Below, in pieces: positions 18,185-26,475 of a DNA stretch of 64,000 bases. The notes beneath the pieces were generated by a model that saw only the letters and a list, made by a program, of their open reading frames with translations, made no database searches and had not been told where the DNA came from. Each line of letters begins with the position of its first letter. Position 1 is the first letter of the stretch. The stretch is from an uncultured Sphingomonadaceae bacterium (lineage in GTDB: Bacteria > Pseudomonadota > Alphaproteobacteria > Sphingomonadales > Sphingomonadaceae): the NCBI GenBank assembly GCA_937996655.1, contig CALKUK010000011.1, positions 1 through 64,000 on the forward strand, read 5' to 3'. Position numbers and translations under genes: made by a program.

Positions 18185-18940
18185 ATGGCCAACATCTTCA
18201 TCCTCAAACGCTCCTCAACAGCGTCTGCGGTCCCCTCCGCCGCTTCGCTTCAACCTGGTGAACTTGCGGTCAATTTGGCTGATGCAAAGCTCTATACGAA
18301 GAATGCAGGCGGCACTGTCATCCAGATTGGATCGGCCATTGCCAATGCCCTAACCTTCAACAATGGCGGCACGGGTGCGGCTTCAGGTTCGACCTTTAAT
18401 GGGAGTTCAGCCGTCACCATCAGCTATAACAGCGTGGGCGCACCAAGTGCGTCAGGCGCGAATGCGACCGGCACCTGGGGGGTTTCTATTTCGGGGACGG
18501 CGGCCACGGCAACCACTGCCAACGGGCTCAATACCTCCAATAACTATCAGATCAACTCTTTGGGTGTCGGGACACCTGCGTCGGCGGTCGCAGGCGAAAT
18601 ACGCGCGACGAACAACGTCACTGCCTATTATGCCTCCGACGCAAGGCTGAAGGAAAATGTCCGGCCTATCGCGGGTGCGATTGACCTTGTCTGCCAGATC
18701 CGCGGTGTCCGCTATGATTGGTGCCAAGCCTATATCGACCATCAAGGTGGTGAGGACGGCTACTTTGTCCGCCGGGCGGATGTCGGTGTCATCGCTCAAG
18801 AAGTCGAGGCAGTTCTGCCCGAAATCGTCGGCGAGAACGCTCAGGGCCATAAAGCCGTCCGATACGAGCGCCTAACCGCCCTTTTGATTGAAGCGGTCAA
18901 GCAGCTTAAATCCGAAATTGATGAGCTGAAAAGATCGTAA
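18185..18940 (+). CDS. Tail fibre / tip protein with S74 chaperone domain
   Basis: A 251-residue protein. Residues 1-50 repeat the fibre N-terminal motif (SLQPGELAVNLADAKLYTKN), followed by a Gly/Ser/Thr-rich shaft and, from Ser151, the S74 chaperone (SDARLKENVRPI, then ADVGVIAQEVEAVLPEIV). Ser151 and the Lys five residues later are the expected autocleavage residues. The gene from 18382 onward is duplicated at 21184. The stop is three bases before the next ATG. Confidence 0.87.
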   Translation: MANIFILKRSSTASAVPSAASLQPGELAVNLADAKLYTKNAGGTVIQIGSAIANALTFNNGGTGAASGSTFNGSSAVTISYNSVGAPSASGANATGTWGVSISGTAATATTANGLNTSNNYQINSLGVGTPASAVAGEIRATNNVTAYYASDARLKENVRPIAGAIDLVCQIRGVRYDWCQAYIDHQGGEDGYFVRRADVGVIAQEVEAVLPEIVGENAQGHKAVRYERLTALLIEAVKQLKSEIDELKRS

Positions 18941-19035
18941 GCCATGCCCATCAAGGTCATCATCATTACGGCTGGTACGCAGATCACGCTCCCGTCCGAC
19001 TGGAACTCCGCGAACAACTCGATCGAATGTATCGG
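18382..19035 (+). repeat. First copy of a 654-bp direct repeat in the fibre array
   Basis: This block covers the shaft and S74 domain of the 18185 gene and the first 30 codons of the 18944 gene. The second copy is at 21184-21837. The offset is 2,802 bp at the left end, at the S74 serine codon and at the right end, so the alignment is ungapped. Identity is roughly nine bases in ten by eye, with many third-position differences. Confidence 0.85.
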
Positions 19036-20275
19036 GGGTGGGGGTGGGGGCTCCTTCCGCAATGCCTCGGCCGGCGGTTCGGGTGGTGCTGGCGGCGGCT
19101 ACGCCAAGCTCGTTAATTTTGGATCGCCGGGTCAGTCGCTCACGATCAGCATTGGCACCGGGAGTGCTGGAAGCTCAACAACGTCGACGACCAATGGCGG
19201 TAACACATGGGTCAGTAACACCGGGTCGGCACCAACATCGACTGCACAAGGCGTTCTTGCCCGAGGCGGTGGTCAGGCAACGACGCAGGTTGGCACGCTT
19301 ACTTATCTTGGTGGTGCGGGGGGCGTTGCCTGGAATAGCACCAATTATGACAGCGGCGGGGGCGGGGGCGGAGCTGCCGGTCTCTCGGGCGCCGGCCTTG
19401 GTGGCGGTGATGGGCAATCTGACGCTTATGGCGGAGACGGCGGTGCAGGGTCTTCGGCGCGCGGGGGCTCGACAGCAGGAAATACCACCGGCAATGCCGG
19501 AGCCCAGTGGCAAGTCACGACCAACGCAATCACGGGCACCGGACTAACAATCCTTGCCGCCGGCGCGACCGCAGGTGCGGGAAGCGGCGGCGGTGGTCTG
19601 GGCGGCACCAACTATACCATCAGCGGCTACGCAGGAGGCCTCTACGGCGGTGGCGGTGGTGGCGGAAATTATAGTGGTGCAGGCGGCGGCTGGGCAGGGG
19701 GCGCGGGTCGTCCCGGTCTTATTGTGCTCACGTATCGAACAGGCAGCCTGCCTTCGTCGGGCGCCATCAATCTCTCGCAGGCCAATACGGAACTCGGCAA
19801 TGCGTCGACAGCGAGCATCTCGCTTGGAAGTGCGGCTGTTCGTGCTCTTGCAGGGGTATCAACTGGTGCGATTGCAATGTCGACACTTTACGGCAAGGCG
19901 ACAATTCCGACGCTCACAACGACGCTGACCGCCGGCCAAGTCACAGACACCGCCAAGATCGCAAATACACTATACGGCTATAGCTCTGCGGCCGCAGGCA
20001 ACGGACTTGTCGCGGGTGCCATAGCCAACACGACATTTAATGGCGCCACTATTCAGGGCCTTTATTGCTATTGGAACAACACGGTCGTGGTGTCCGGCAA
20101 CCGGGCTGCTAATTTTATCACGAGTGTGACGGTGAATGGCACCAGTCTCGGGCCGCTTACCCTGCCGACCTATGACGCCACCAACAACGTCACGACCTTC
20201 TATTTTGGAAATTCATTGGACGCTAACCCGTTCCCCACGAACGGCGGGGTCTACAACATCGTCATAAAGGGATGA
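18944..20275 (+). CDS. Glycine-rich tail tip adhesin
   Basis: A 443-residue protein with an N-terminal strand (PIKVIIITAGTQITLPSDW) that probably caps the fibre, then about 220 residues dominated by Gly (GGSGGAGGGYAKLVNFGSPG and several poly-Gly runs). A non-repetitive beta-rich C-terminus follows (SLPSSGAINLSQANTELG onward). This resembles glycine-rich receptor-binding adhesins of other phages, where poly-Gly loops vary to change host range. The N-terminal 30 codons are repeated in broken form at 21746. Confidence 0.78.
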   Translation: MPIKVIIITAGTQITLPSDWNSANNSIECIGGGGGGSFRNASAGGSGGAGGGYAKLVNFGSPGQSLTISIGTGSAGSSTTSTTNGGNTWVSNTGSAPTSTAQGVLARGGGQATTQVGTLTYLGGAGGVAWNSTNYDSGGGGGGAAGLSGAGLGGGDGQSDAYGGDGGAGSSARGGSTAGNTTGNAGAQWQVTTNAITGTGLTILAAGATAGAGSGGGGLGGTNYTISGYAGGLYGGGGGGGNYSGAGGGWAGGAGRPGLIVLTYRTGSLPSSGAINLSQANTELGNASTASISLGSAAVRALAGVSTGAIAMSTLYGKATIPTLTTTLTAGQVTDTAKIANTLYGYSSAAAGNGLVAGAIANTTFNGATIQGLYCYWNNTVVVSGNRAANFITSVTVNGTSLGPLTLPTYDATNNVTTFYFGNSLDANPFPTNGGVYNIVIKG

Positions 20276-20278
20276 TTT

Positions 20279-20425
20279 ATGGACGAACCTACGACTGCTC
20301 CCGTGCCTGAAAAACCGATCATTGCCCGCGAGGAAGTGACTGAAGACCGCATTGTCCGAGAAGGGGTGATGCCGGATGGCACGCCCTTTTATTCGGAAAT
20401 CACTACCAATCCGGAGATCTTCTAA
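20279..20425 (+). CDS. Small acidic phage protein, 48 residues
   Basis: ATG 20279 opens 48 codons ending at TAA 20423-20425, four bases after the adhesin stop and overlapping the next start as TAATG. The product (EKPIIAREEVTEDRIVREG followed by MPDGTPFYSEITTNPEIF) is acidic, has no membrane segment, and fills the gap exactly. A GGGATG context gives a weak ribosome site. Short proteins of this type often sit beside fibre adhesins; function unknown. Confidence 0.6.
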   Translation: MDEPTTAPVPEKPIIAREEVTEDRIVREGVMPDGTPFYSEITTNPEIF

Positions 20426-20961
20426 TGCGACATAAGTCGATCCTTTATCCGGTGTGTCGCGTGGATCTTGTTGAACTCGAACCTGGCGAGAGCTTTACGT
20501 TTAGCCAGAAGGCAGCAAGCGCGAGTTATGGCGTGTTTGCTCTGGGCGGAAATCGCAGTGGTGATGATGCCGTTGAGACGACCGATCCCAACCATTTTGC
20601 AGTGACGACCATGACATCAGGTTCGGTGCCAGGGCGTATGTTCAATCACGTGGGGAAGTGGATCCCGAATACGCCCGACACCGGTTGGTCCAATGATGGT
20701 CTGGGCCATGCAGCCATGACGATTACGGCGGGAGAGCAGGGTGCGCGATGGATTTGTCTGGGTCGTGTGGCTGAGCACAATTGCGAAATTCTTCCATTGT
20801 CTGCCGAAGACAATCAGCCGTTGCCGATTGGGTGGGGCGTGCTTGGAATTAGAGGTGAGGCCGTTTGCGATGGTGTGGCGATAGGGGCGTTGCAGTATTT
20901 TGGGCCGAGAGAGCAAATTTTTCCCCTCATCTGCAAAGGCGACGCGCTGCTAATCCGGTGA
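20425..20961 (+). CDS. Phage protein of unknown function in the fibre region
   Basis: A 178-residue soluble protein with no recognised motif. It has several Trp and Cys residues in the second half (ARWICLGRVAEHNCEIL), and a mostly beta character. The overlap with the 48-codon frame and its place at the end of the fibre array suggest a fibre assembly factor or a receptor-contact component. No family call is made. Confidence 0.6.
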   Translation: MRHKSILYPVCRVDLVELEPGESFTFSQKAASASYGVFALGGNRSGDDAVETTDPNHFAVTTMTSGSVPGRMFNHVGKWIPNTPDTGWSNDGLGHAAMTITAGEQGARWICLGRVAEHNCEILPLSAEDNQPLPIGWGVLGIRGEAVCDGVAIGALQYFGPREQIFPLICKGDALLIR

Positions 20962-21085
20962 AATGAAAACTGACTGGCCCTCACTGAGCCGCGCGTGATG
21001 CGTGTTAATGCTTCATCACCTGCGGCGCCACTGCTGGCCGGAGGTGAAGCGTGGGAGAGCAGGATGGTGCCCGGCGTCTTAAGCT

Positions 21086-21742
21086 GTGTCTATCGATGTT
21101 ACCCCAGCACGCGGCATACCCGCCGCGCTGAGACAGCCATCATTATTCTGGTGTGATCGATACAATGCCTGCGACGCGCAGGGTTCAGGCTCGACCTTTA
21201 ATGGAAGTTCAGCCGTTACCATCAGCTATAACAGCGTGGGGGCACCAAGTACGTCAGGTGCGAACGCAACCGGCACTTGGGTGATCTCCATTTCGGGGAC
21301 GGCGGCAACGGCAACCATTGCAAACGGGCTCAACACCTCCAATAACTATCAGATCAACTCGCTCGGCGTGGGGACAGCTGCCTCGGCTGTCGCAGGCGAA
21401 ATACGCGCAACGAACAACGTCACTGCCTATTATGCATCTGATGCACGGCTGAAGGAGAATGTCCGGCCCATTGCTGATGCGCTTGGCCTTCTCTGCCAGA
21501 TTCGCGGTGTCCGCTATGATTGGCGGCAGGCCTATATCGACCAGCAAGGCGGCGAGGACGGGTATTTTGTCCGCCGCGAGGACGTCGGCGTCATCGCCCA
21601 AGAGGTCGATGCCGTCTTACCCGAAATCGTGGGCGAGAACGCGCAAGCTCATAAAGCGGTCCGATATGAGCGCCTGACCGCCCTCCTGATTGAAGCGGTC
21701 AAAGAGCTCAAATCTGAAATTGATGAGCTGAAGAGAGCGTAA
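21086..21742 (+). pseudogene. 5'-truncated S74 tail fibre fragment (second copy)
   Basis: The open frame encodes 218 residues. The first 32 (before GSTFNGSSAVTISYN) have no counterpart in the intact gene and look like read-through of non-fibre DNA. The remainder matches the 18185 product, including the S74 start SDARLKENVRPI at Ser118. The N-terminal attachment domain present in the intact copy is missing, so it is probably non-functional as a fibre, although a chaperone-only product is possible. Confidence 0.7.
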
Positions 21743-21837
21743 GCCATGCCCATCAAAGTTATCATCATTACGGCCGGTACGCAGATCACGCTCCCGTCCG
21801 ACTGGAATTCGGCAAACAACTCGATCGAGTGCATCGG
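21184..21837 (+). repeat. Second copy of the 654-bp fibre repeat
   Basis: Matches 18382-19035 base for base in register. Homologous recombination between the copies would remove the adhesin gene, the 48-codon gene and the 178-residue gene. The synonymous divergence implies an old duplication or acquisition from a related phage rather than a recent copy. Confidence 0.85.
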
Positions 21838-21890
21838 CTGGTGGTTCGGGCGGGACGGGCGGCGGGTATTGCAAAAATCATTTCCCGAGA
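21746..21890 (+). pseudogene. Remnant of the glycine-rich adhesin gene (second copy)
   Basis: The first 30 codons equal the start of the 18944 gene (PIKVIIITAGTQITLPSDW onward). After TGC ATC GGC an extra T at about 21839 shifts the frame; ignoring it restores GGGSGGTGGGY, and ignoring a second extra T near 21870 restores AKIIS, matching GGSGGAGGGYAK of the intact adhesin. Homology then fades by about 21,885. The gene is therefore a frameshifted and truncated relic, and it marks the right limit of recognisable phage DNA. Confidence 0.75.
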
Positions 21891-21899
21891 ATGTTTGGG

Positions 21900-22865
21900 T
21901 CAGCGTTGCGGTTCGTATGTCGGCATATCGGTATGAGGTTGGCGAACAATATTTCCATTCCACTCACCAGTAACAACCAGCTTTTCGACGACTTCGGCGA
22001 ATACCTGCCCGATGAAGGGGGTGGCTGGTGATATAGATCTATCCATCGCATAGGCCATTACAACGCGTCTACTGGGCGTTGGGTCTACCAAGTTTATTGC
22101 AACGAGTTCTCCAGTGAGGACAAGCTGATGAATCGGGGCATAGGGAAGTATGGTCGCTCCTAGCCCTGCTCGAACAAGGTCGATAATGGCGCTCAGGGAG
22201 TCCACTTCTATCGTCGTCGTGAGTTCGATTCCGGCCTTCATTGCAGCAACATCGAGGATTTTGCGGAGCCCATGAAGTGGACTTGGAAGAATGAGCGATC
22301 TGCTTTGCAGTTCTGCAAAGTTAAGCGGATTGGTCGGTTGGGAAAGGCTGTCGGATAACATCACAAGAAACAGAGGTTCATCCAAGACGGGAACGGTTCG
22401 TACCAAGCCGTTCGTCGGAACGTCATAAGTGAAACAGCAATCGAGTTCGCCGCGCTTCAGCCACTCAAGTAAATGGCCGGAGAAGGCAGCAGTGAAGGAA
22501 AGCGACAACCCAGGTTGTGTTGTTCTAATGGCCTCGACAAGTGGTAAGGTCGCAATCTCAGAAACGGTTGGTGTCATACCCACACGGACTTTGCCAAGTA
22601 GTGACTGCGATGAAGTCGATCCCAAGCGACGGATGGCATCTAGCCGCATCAATATGTCGCTAGCCGGACCAATTATTTTGTGGCCGAGCTCGGTAAGCTT
22701 CATGCCGCGGCCATGGCGTGTAAAAATCTGGCCGCCCAACTCCAATTCTAGCAAACGGATCTGTCGACTTAGGGCTGGCTGCGCAATCCCAAGCCGCGCT
22801 GCGGCCGTCGTCACGCTGCCTAGCTCTGCTACATGTAAGACTGTTCTAAGTTGTCCAATGTCCAT
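21900..22865 (-). CDS. LysR-family transcriptional regulator
   Basis: A 321-residue regulator with the LysR N-terminal winged helix (MDIGQLRTVLHVAELGSVTT, then ARLGIAQPALSRQIRLLE) and a periplasmic-binding-protein-like effector domain. It is transcribed away from the acyl-CoA dehydrogenase/CoA-transferase pair, the standard arrangement for a LysR protein controlling its neighbour, probably in response to a substrate or CoA ester. The last 20 residues extend past the usual LysR end and lie beside the prophage junction, so the C-terminus may have been altered. Confidence 0.9.
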   Translation of the reverse strand: MDIGQLRTVLHVAELGSVTTAAARLGIAQPALSRQIRLLELELGGQIFTRHGRGMKLTELGHKIIGPASDILMRLDAIRRLGSTSSQSLLGKVRVGMTPTVSEIATLPLVEAIRTTQPGLSLSFTAAFSGHLLEWLKRGELDCCFTYDVPTNGLVRTVPVLDEPLFLVMLSDSLSQPTNPLNFAELQSRSLILPSPLHGLRKILDVAAMKAGIELTTTIEVDSLSAIIDLVRAGLGATILPYAPIHQLVLTGELVAINLVDPTPSRRVVMAYAMDRSISPATPFIGQVFAEVVEKLVVTGEWNGNIVRQPHTDMPTYEPQR

Positions 22866-22942
22866 TATGCAACACCTACAAAGCCATGCTTAAATTGTAT
22901 AGCTCCTACTTCTATCTGATATTCGTGCCCGCATCTTATGCC

Positions 22943-22964
22943 AGCTAAAGCTCGTTGCTTAGCT
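22943..22964. promoter_or_regulatory. Inverted repeat in the LysR / dehydrogenase intergenic region
   Basis: AGCTAA (22943-22948), ten bases, and TTAGCT (22959-22964) form an interrupted dyad in the 119-bp divergent intergenic region. LysR sites are often short dyads with a T-N11-A core, so this is a candidate contact site, though it lies only about 20 bp upstream of ATG 22985. No convincing -35/-10 pair was identified. Confidence 0.35.
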
Positions 22965-22984
22965 GATTAAAGGGGCGGTTGATC

Positions 22985-24157
22985 ATGGCGGTTGTGAGCT
23001 TGCAAAGTAAGGATTTCTTGGAGATCCGAGAGGGTGTCGCTAAGCTGTGCGAGTTGTTTCCGGACGCCTACTGGCGGCAGCTTGATCGAGACATGGCCTA
23101 TCCCGCTGAATTTGTCGAAGCACTTGTTAAGGCGGGCTATCTTGCTGCGCTGATCCCTGAAGAATTTGGTGGATCAGGCCTCCCTTTGTCTGCAGCCTCG
23201 GCTATTCTTGAGGAGGTGCAGCGTGCTGGTTGTAACGGCTCTGCCTGCCATGCGCAGATGTATATCATGGGGGCGCTTCTCCGTCATGGCAGTGAGGCTC
23301 AGAAACGCCAATATCTGCCAAGGATTGCAAGCGGCGAACTTCGCCTACAAGCATTTGGTGTTACCGAGCCTACGAGTGGCACTGACACAGGATCATTGAA
23401 GACAACGGCCGTCCGTCATGGAGACAGCTATATTGTTAATGGTCAGAAGATTTGGACATCGCGTGCTGAACACTCAGACCTTATGCTTCTTCTTGCACGA
23501 ACCACCCCACGCGAGGAAACTGCTCGTGGGATAGATGGCCTGTCCGTCTTCATGCTCGACATGAATGCCGCCAAGGCCGCTGGCGGACTGACCATCCGTC
23601 CGATCCGCACGATGATGAACCATTCCACGACGGAAGTCTTTTTCGACAATGTCGAAGTGCCCGCCGCAAACCTGATTGGGGAAGAGGGCAAAGGCTTCCG
23701 TTATATTCTATCGGGCATGAATGCCGAACGCATCCTAATTGCAGCCGAATGCATCGGCGACGCCAAATGGTTCATTGAGCGGTCGCGCATATATGCCAAT
23801 GAACGCCACCTCTTTGGTCGTCCAATTGGTCAGAACCAAGGTGTCCAGTTCCCGATCGCGAGAGCTTATGCGCAGATGCGAGCCGCAGAACTTATGGTTC
23901 ATGAAGCAGCCCGCCTGTTCGAAGCGGGCGAGCCGTGCGGTGAACAGGCCAACATGGCAAAGATGCTGGCGGCTGACGCTTCTTGGGCGGCGGCTGAAGC
24001 GGCTGTGCAGACGCATGGCGGTTTCGGCTTTGCCGAGGAATATGATATTGAACGCAAGTTCCGCGAAACGCGCCTGTATCAAGTTGCGCCCATTTCCACG
24101 AACATGATTCTCAGCTTCATTTCGGAACACGTTCTTGGCCTGCCGAGGTCTTATTAA
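22985..24157 (+). CDS. Acyl-CoA dehydrogenase (homotetramer type, IVD-like active site)
   Basis: A 390-residue flavoprotein introducing an alpha-beta double bond into an acyl-CoA. FAD/substrate motifs include FGVTEPTSGTDTGSLKTTA and the RHLFGRPIGQNQGVQFPIA segment. The usual C-terminal YEGTSE glutamate is absent (VAPISTN occupies that place), but MNAERILIAAECIG has a Glu where isovaleryl-CoA dehydrogenase carries its catalytic base. ATG 22985 follows an AAAGGGG ribosome site; TTG 22979 is the alternative. It is coupled to the CoA-transferase (TAATG). Confidence 0.88.
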   Translation: MAVVSLQSKDFLEIREGVAKLCELFPDAYWRQLDRDMAYPAEFVEALVKAGYLAALIPEEFGGSGLPLSAASAILEEVQRAGCNGSACHAQMYIMGALLRHGSEAQKRQYLPRIASGELRLQAFGVTEPTSGTDTGSLKTTAVRHGDSYIVNGQKIWTSRAEHSDLMLLLARTTPREETARGIDGLSVFMLDMNAAKAAGGLTIRPIRTMMNHSTTEVFFDNVEVPAANLIGEEGKGFRYILSGMNAERILIAAECIGDAKWFIERSRIYANERHLFGRPIGQNQGVQFPIARAYAQMRAAELMVHEAARLFEAGEPCGEQANMAKMLAADASWAAAEAAVQTHGGFGFAEEYDIERKFRETRLYQVAPISTNMILSFISEHVLGLPRSY

Positions 24158-25299
24158 TGGCATGCAGACTTCCCCTTGAGGGGCTTCGAGTGGTGGCTGT
24201 TGAGCAGGCTGTTGCGGCACCGTTCTGCACCTCTAGGCTAGCTGACGCTGGCGCTGACGTGATCAAGGTTGAAAGGCCAGAGGGGGACTTTGCGCGCGCT
24301 TATGACAAGGTTGCGGCTGATCAAAGCAGCTATTTTGTATGGCTCAATCGCGGCAAGAAGTCTGTGGTTCTCGATTTAGCAAGCGATGTGGGTAAGGCCC
24401 AGTTGACAGAGCTTGTGACGCGTGCGGACGTGCTTGTCCAAAATTTGAAGCCAGGCGCCTTCTCACGTCTTGGTTTTCCGCCGGACGTGCTGCTGAAACA
24501 ACACCCTCGTCTAATCATATGCTCGATCAGCGGCTATGGGGAAACGGGGCCTATGGCGGAACGAAAGGCATATGATCTTCTGATCCAAGCGGAGTCCGGG
24601 TTGGCATCAATCACAGGGAGAAAAGAAGAGCCAGCCCGTGTGGGGATATCGATCGCAGATATTGCCACGGGGGCGACAGCCCATTCGGCGATCCTTGAGG
24701 CACTCATCCAACGCTCAATCACGGGTGAGGGGGCGCATATTCAGATTTCGATGTTCGATGTGATGGCGGACTGGATGACCGTGCCGCTGCTTCATCAAGA
24801 GGGAGGGAGTCCTCCGAGGCCAATCGGGCTCTCCCATCCGTCGATTGCGCCATATGGCGTTTTTTTTACAGCCGACAGCAAGCCGATTTTGCTCTCAGTT
24901 CAAAGCGACCGAGAGTGGGCAGTTTTAGCCAGTCAGCTGCTTGAGGACGTCGCCCTAATAAGTGATCCGCGCTTTTCTACTAATGTTCAGCGTGTCGCGC
25001 ATCGCCTCGAAACCGATAGGATTGTTGCAAAAGCATTTGCGGCATTAGATGAAGCCGAGATGTGTCAAAGATTGGCGTCCGCAGATCTCGCTTTTGCTCG
25101 ATTGAACAATATTGAGGATTTATCCAAACATCCGCATCTTCGACGGATAACGGTTGATACTGCCAATGGGCCGGTGTCCTATCCCGCGCCAGCCGCAATT
25201 TTTATCGGCAAGGAGAGGGCCTATGGATCGGTTCCGGCACTCGGCTCTACCAAAGTCGATGTTTCAGGCGCCTTGCAGGCCGATAATCGCGACGGCTGA
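24157..25299 (+). CDS. Family III (CaiB/BaiF) CoA-transferase
   Basis: A 380-residue enzyme that moves CoA between carboxylic acids through an aspartyl-CoA mixed anhydride. Family features are RVVAVEQAVAAPFCTSRLAD, ADVIKVERPEGDFAR, the LNRGKKSVVLDL strand and KAYDLLIQAESGL, in which Asp140 is the probable nucleophile. Together with the dehydrogenase it would activate and oxidise an acid. The 3' end overlaps the convergent thiolase-like gene by 36 bp. Substrate unknown. Confidence 0.9.
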   Translation: MACRLPLEGLRVVAVEQAVAAPFCTSRLADAGADVIKVERPEGDFARAYDKVAADQSSYFVWLNRGKKSVVLDLASDVGKAQLTELVTRADVLVQNLKPGAFSRLGFPPDVLLKQHPRLIICSISGYGETGPMAERKAYDLLIQAESGLASITGRKEEPARVGISIADIATGATAHSAILEALIQRSITGEGAHIQISMFDVMADWMTVPLLHQEGGSPPRPIGLSHPSIAPYGVFFTADSKPILLSVQSDREWAVLASQLLEDVALISDPRFSTNVQRVAHRLETDRIVAKAFAALDEAEMCQRLASADLAFARLNNIEDLSKHPHLRRITVDTANGPVSYPAPAAIFIGKERAYGSVPALGSTKVDVSGALQADNRDG

Positions 25300-26475
25300 A
25301 ACATTTTGCACAGGCTGCCCGCCCAAATTATGTGAAAGCGCGAATACTGGATTGTCCTGCCTCTGTCGGGCTCCTGCGCGGCCAAGCAATTGTAGGTAAT
25401 TTTCATAAATCATCCGAAGGCCAGACGCGCCTATCGGATGGCCGAAACATTTCAGGCCACCGTCAATCTGGCATGGAATGCCGCCATCGGCATCGAAGAA
25501 GCCGTCGCGGACGTCTTTCCAGCCTTCGCCTTCTTTGGAGATATAGAGGTCTTCCATCGTAACCAGCTCGGTAATCGAGAAGCAATCGTGCACCTCCATC
25601 AGGCTGATCTGTTCTCGCGGTTTAGAGATGCCGGCCTCCTCATATGCCTTGGCGGCCGCGATCCTAGTGGTGTGGAAATAGCTGCCGTCCCAGCCACCAC
25701 CTTGTTGCATTTCCCAGCCATTAGAAGCTGAAATTTGCAGCGCCTTGATCGTGACGTGGTCTTGCTTGCCCAGCGCCTTTGCAATTTCCGGTGTCGTCAC
25801 GATGGCGCAAGCAGCGCCATCAGAGACGCCGCAGCAATCATAGAGACCGAGGGGGTCGGCGATCATCGGCGCGTTGAGAACCGTGTCGATATCGATCGCC
25901 TTTTGCAAATGCGCTTTCGGGTTTTTGACGCCATTGGCGTGGGATTTGACCGATACATGGGCGATGGCACGTTTTAGATCGTCTCGAGACACGCCATGCT
26001 TTGCACGATATGCAGAAGCGATCTGCGCAAAGCTGCCCGGAGCAGACCCCGTAACGCCAATCATGTCGAATGTGGTACCGCGCGAGCGCACCGGCAGCCC
26101 GCCATAGCCGGTGTCTTTCAGCTTCTCGACGCCCAGAGCGAGGGCGATATCGCATGCGCCGCTGGCGACAGCATACACTGCACCGCGAAAACTTTCGGTG
26201 CCGCTGGCGCAATAATTTTCGACCTTCGTCACGCCGATATTGGGAAGACGCAGGGCCATAGAGAGTGGGATACCTGACGGCCCGATATTCTGGGCGTCAA
26301 AGCCGACGCCCAGCCAGGCCGCATCGATCTGAGAAGTTTCGATACCTGCATCGGTCAAGGCTTCGTCGAAGGCCTCGAGCATCAACTGATCGGCATCCTT
26401 GTCCCACCGTTCCCCGAATTTGGAGCAGCCCATGCCAAGGATGGCGACCTTGTCCTTGATTCCGCGTGGCATCAT
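25264..26475 (-). CDS. SCP2-type thiolase / aldolase-like protein
   Basis: A 403-residue thiolase-superfamily protein. It has NYCASGTESFRGAVYAV with Cys89, the HDCFSITELV motif and KCFGHPIGASGLRM near the C-terminus, the pattern of non-decarboxylating SCP2-type thiolases. Members of this branch either cleave 3-ketoacyl-CoAs or, as with Ltp2 in steroid side-chain degradation, act as retro-aldolases with a DUF35 partner. The adjacent upstream gene encodes a DUF35-containing protein and overlaps it as ATGA. Two starts (26475 and 26472) are equally possible. Confidence 0.83.
   Translation of the reverse strand: MMPRGIKDKVAILGMGCSKFGERWDKDADQLMLEAFDEALTDAGIETSQIDAAWLGVGFDAQNIGPSGIPLSMALRLPNIGVTKVENYCASGTESFRGAVYAVASGACDIALALGVEKLKDTGYGGLPVRSRGTTFDMIGVTGSAPGSFAQIASAYRAKHGVSRDDLKRAIAHVSVKSHANGVKNPKAHLQKAIDIDTVLNAPMIADPLGLYDCCGVSDGAACAIVTTPEIAKALGKQDHVTIKALQISASNGWEMQQGGGWDGSYFHTTRIAAAKAYEEAGISKPREQISLMEVHDCFSITELVTMEDLYISKEGEGWKDVRDGFFDADGGIPCQIDGGLKCFGHPIGASGLRMIYENYLQLLGRAGARQRQDNPVFALSHNLGGQPVQNVSAVAIIGLQGA

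Noticed and set aside
20962..21183. Insertion sequence or attachment site between the last phage gene and the second fibre copy
   Set aside because: An imperfect dyad (GCTTCATCACCT with AGGTGAAGC, 21010-21050) is present, but no transposase, terminal repeats or target duplication could be seen; the stretch appears to be non-coding filler.
22895..22904. TTGTATAGCT in the LysR intergenic region as a sixth copy of the shared motif
   Set aside because: It matches only the TTGTATA half of the reverse complement and lacks the CCTAG arm; a chance AT-rich match or a -10 element is as likely.
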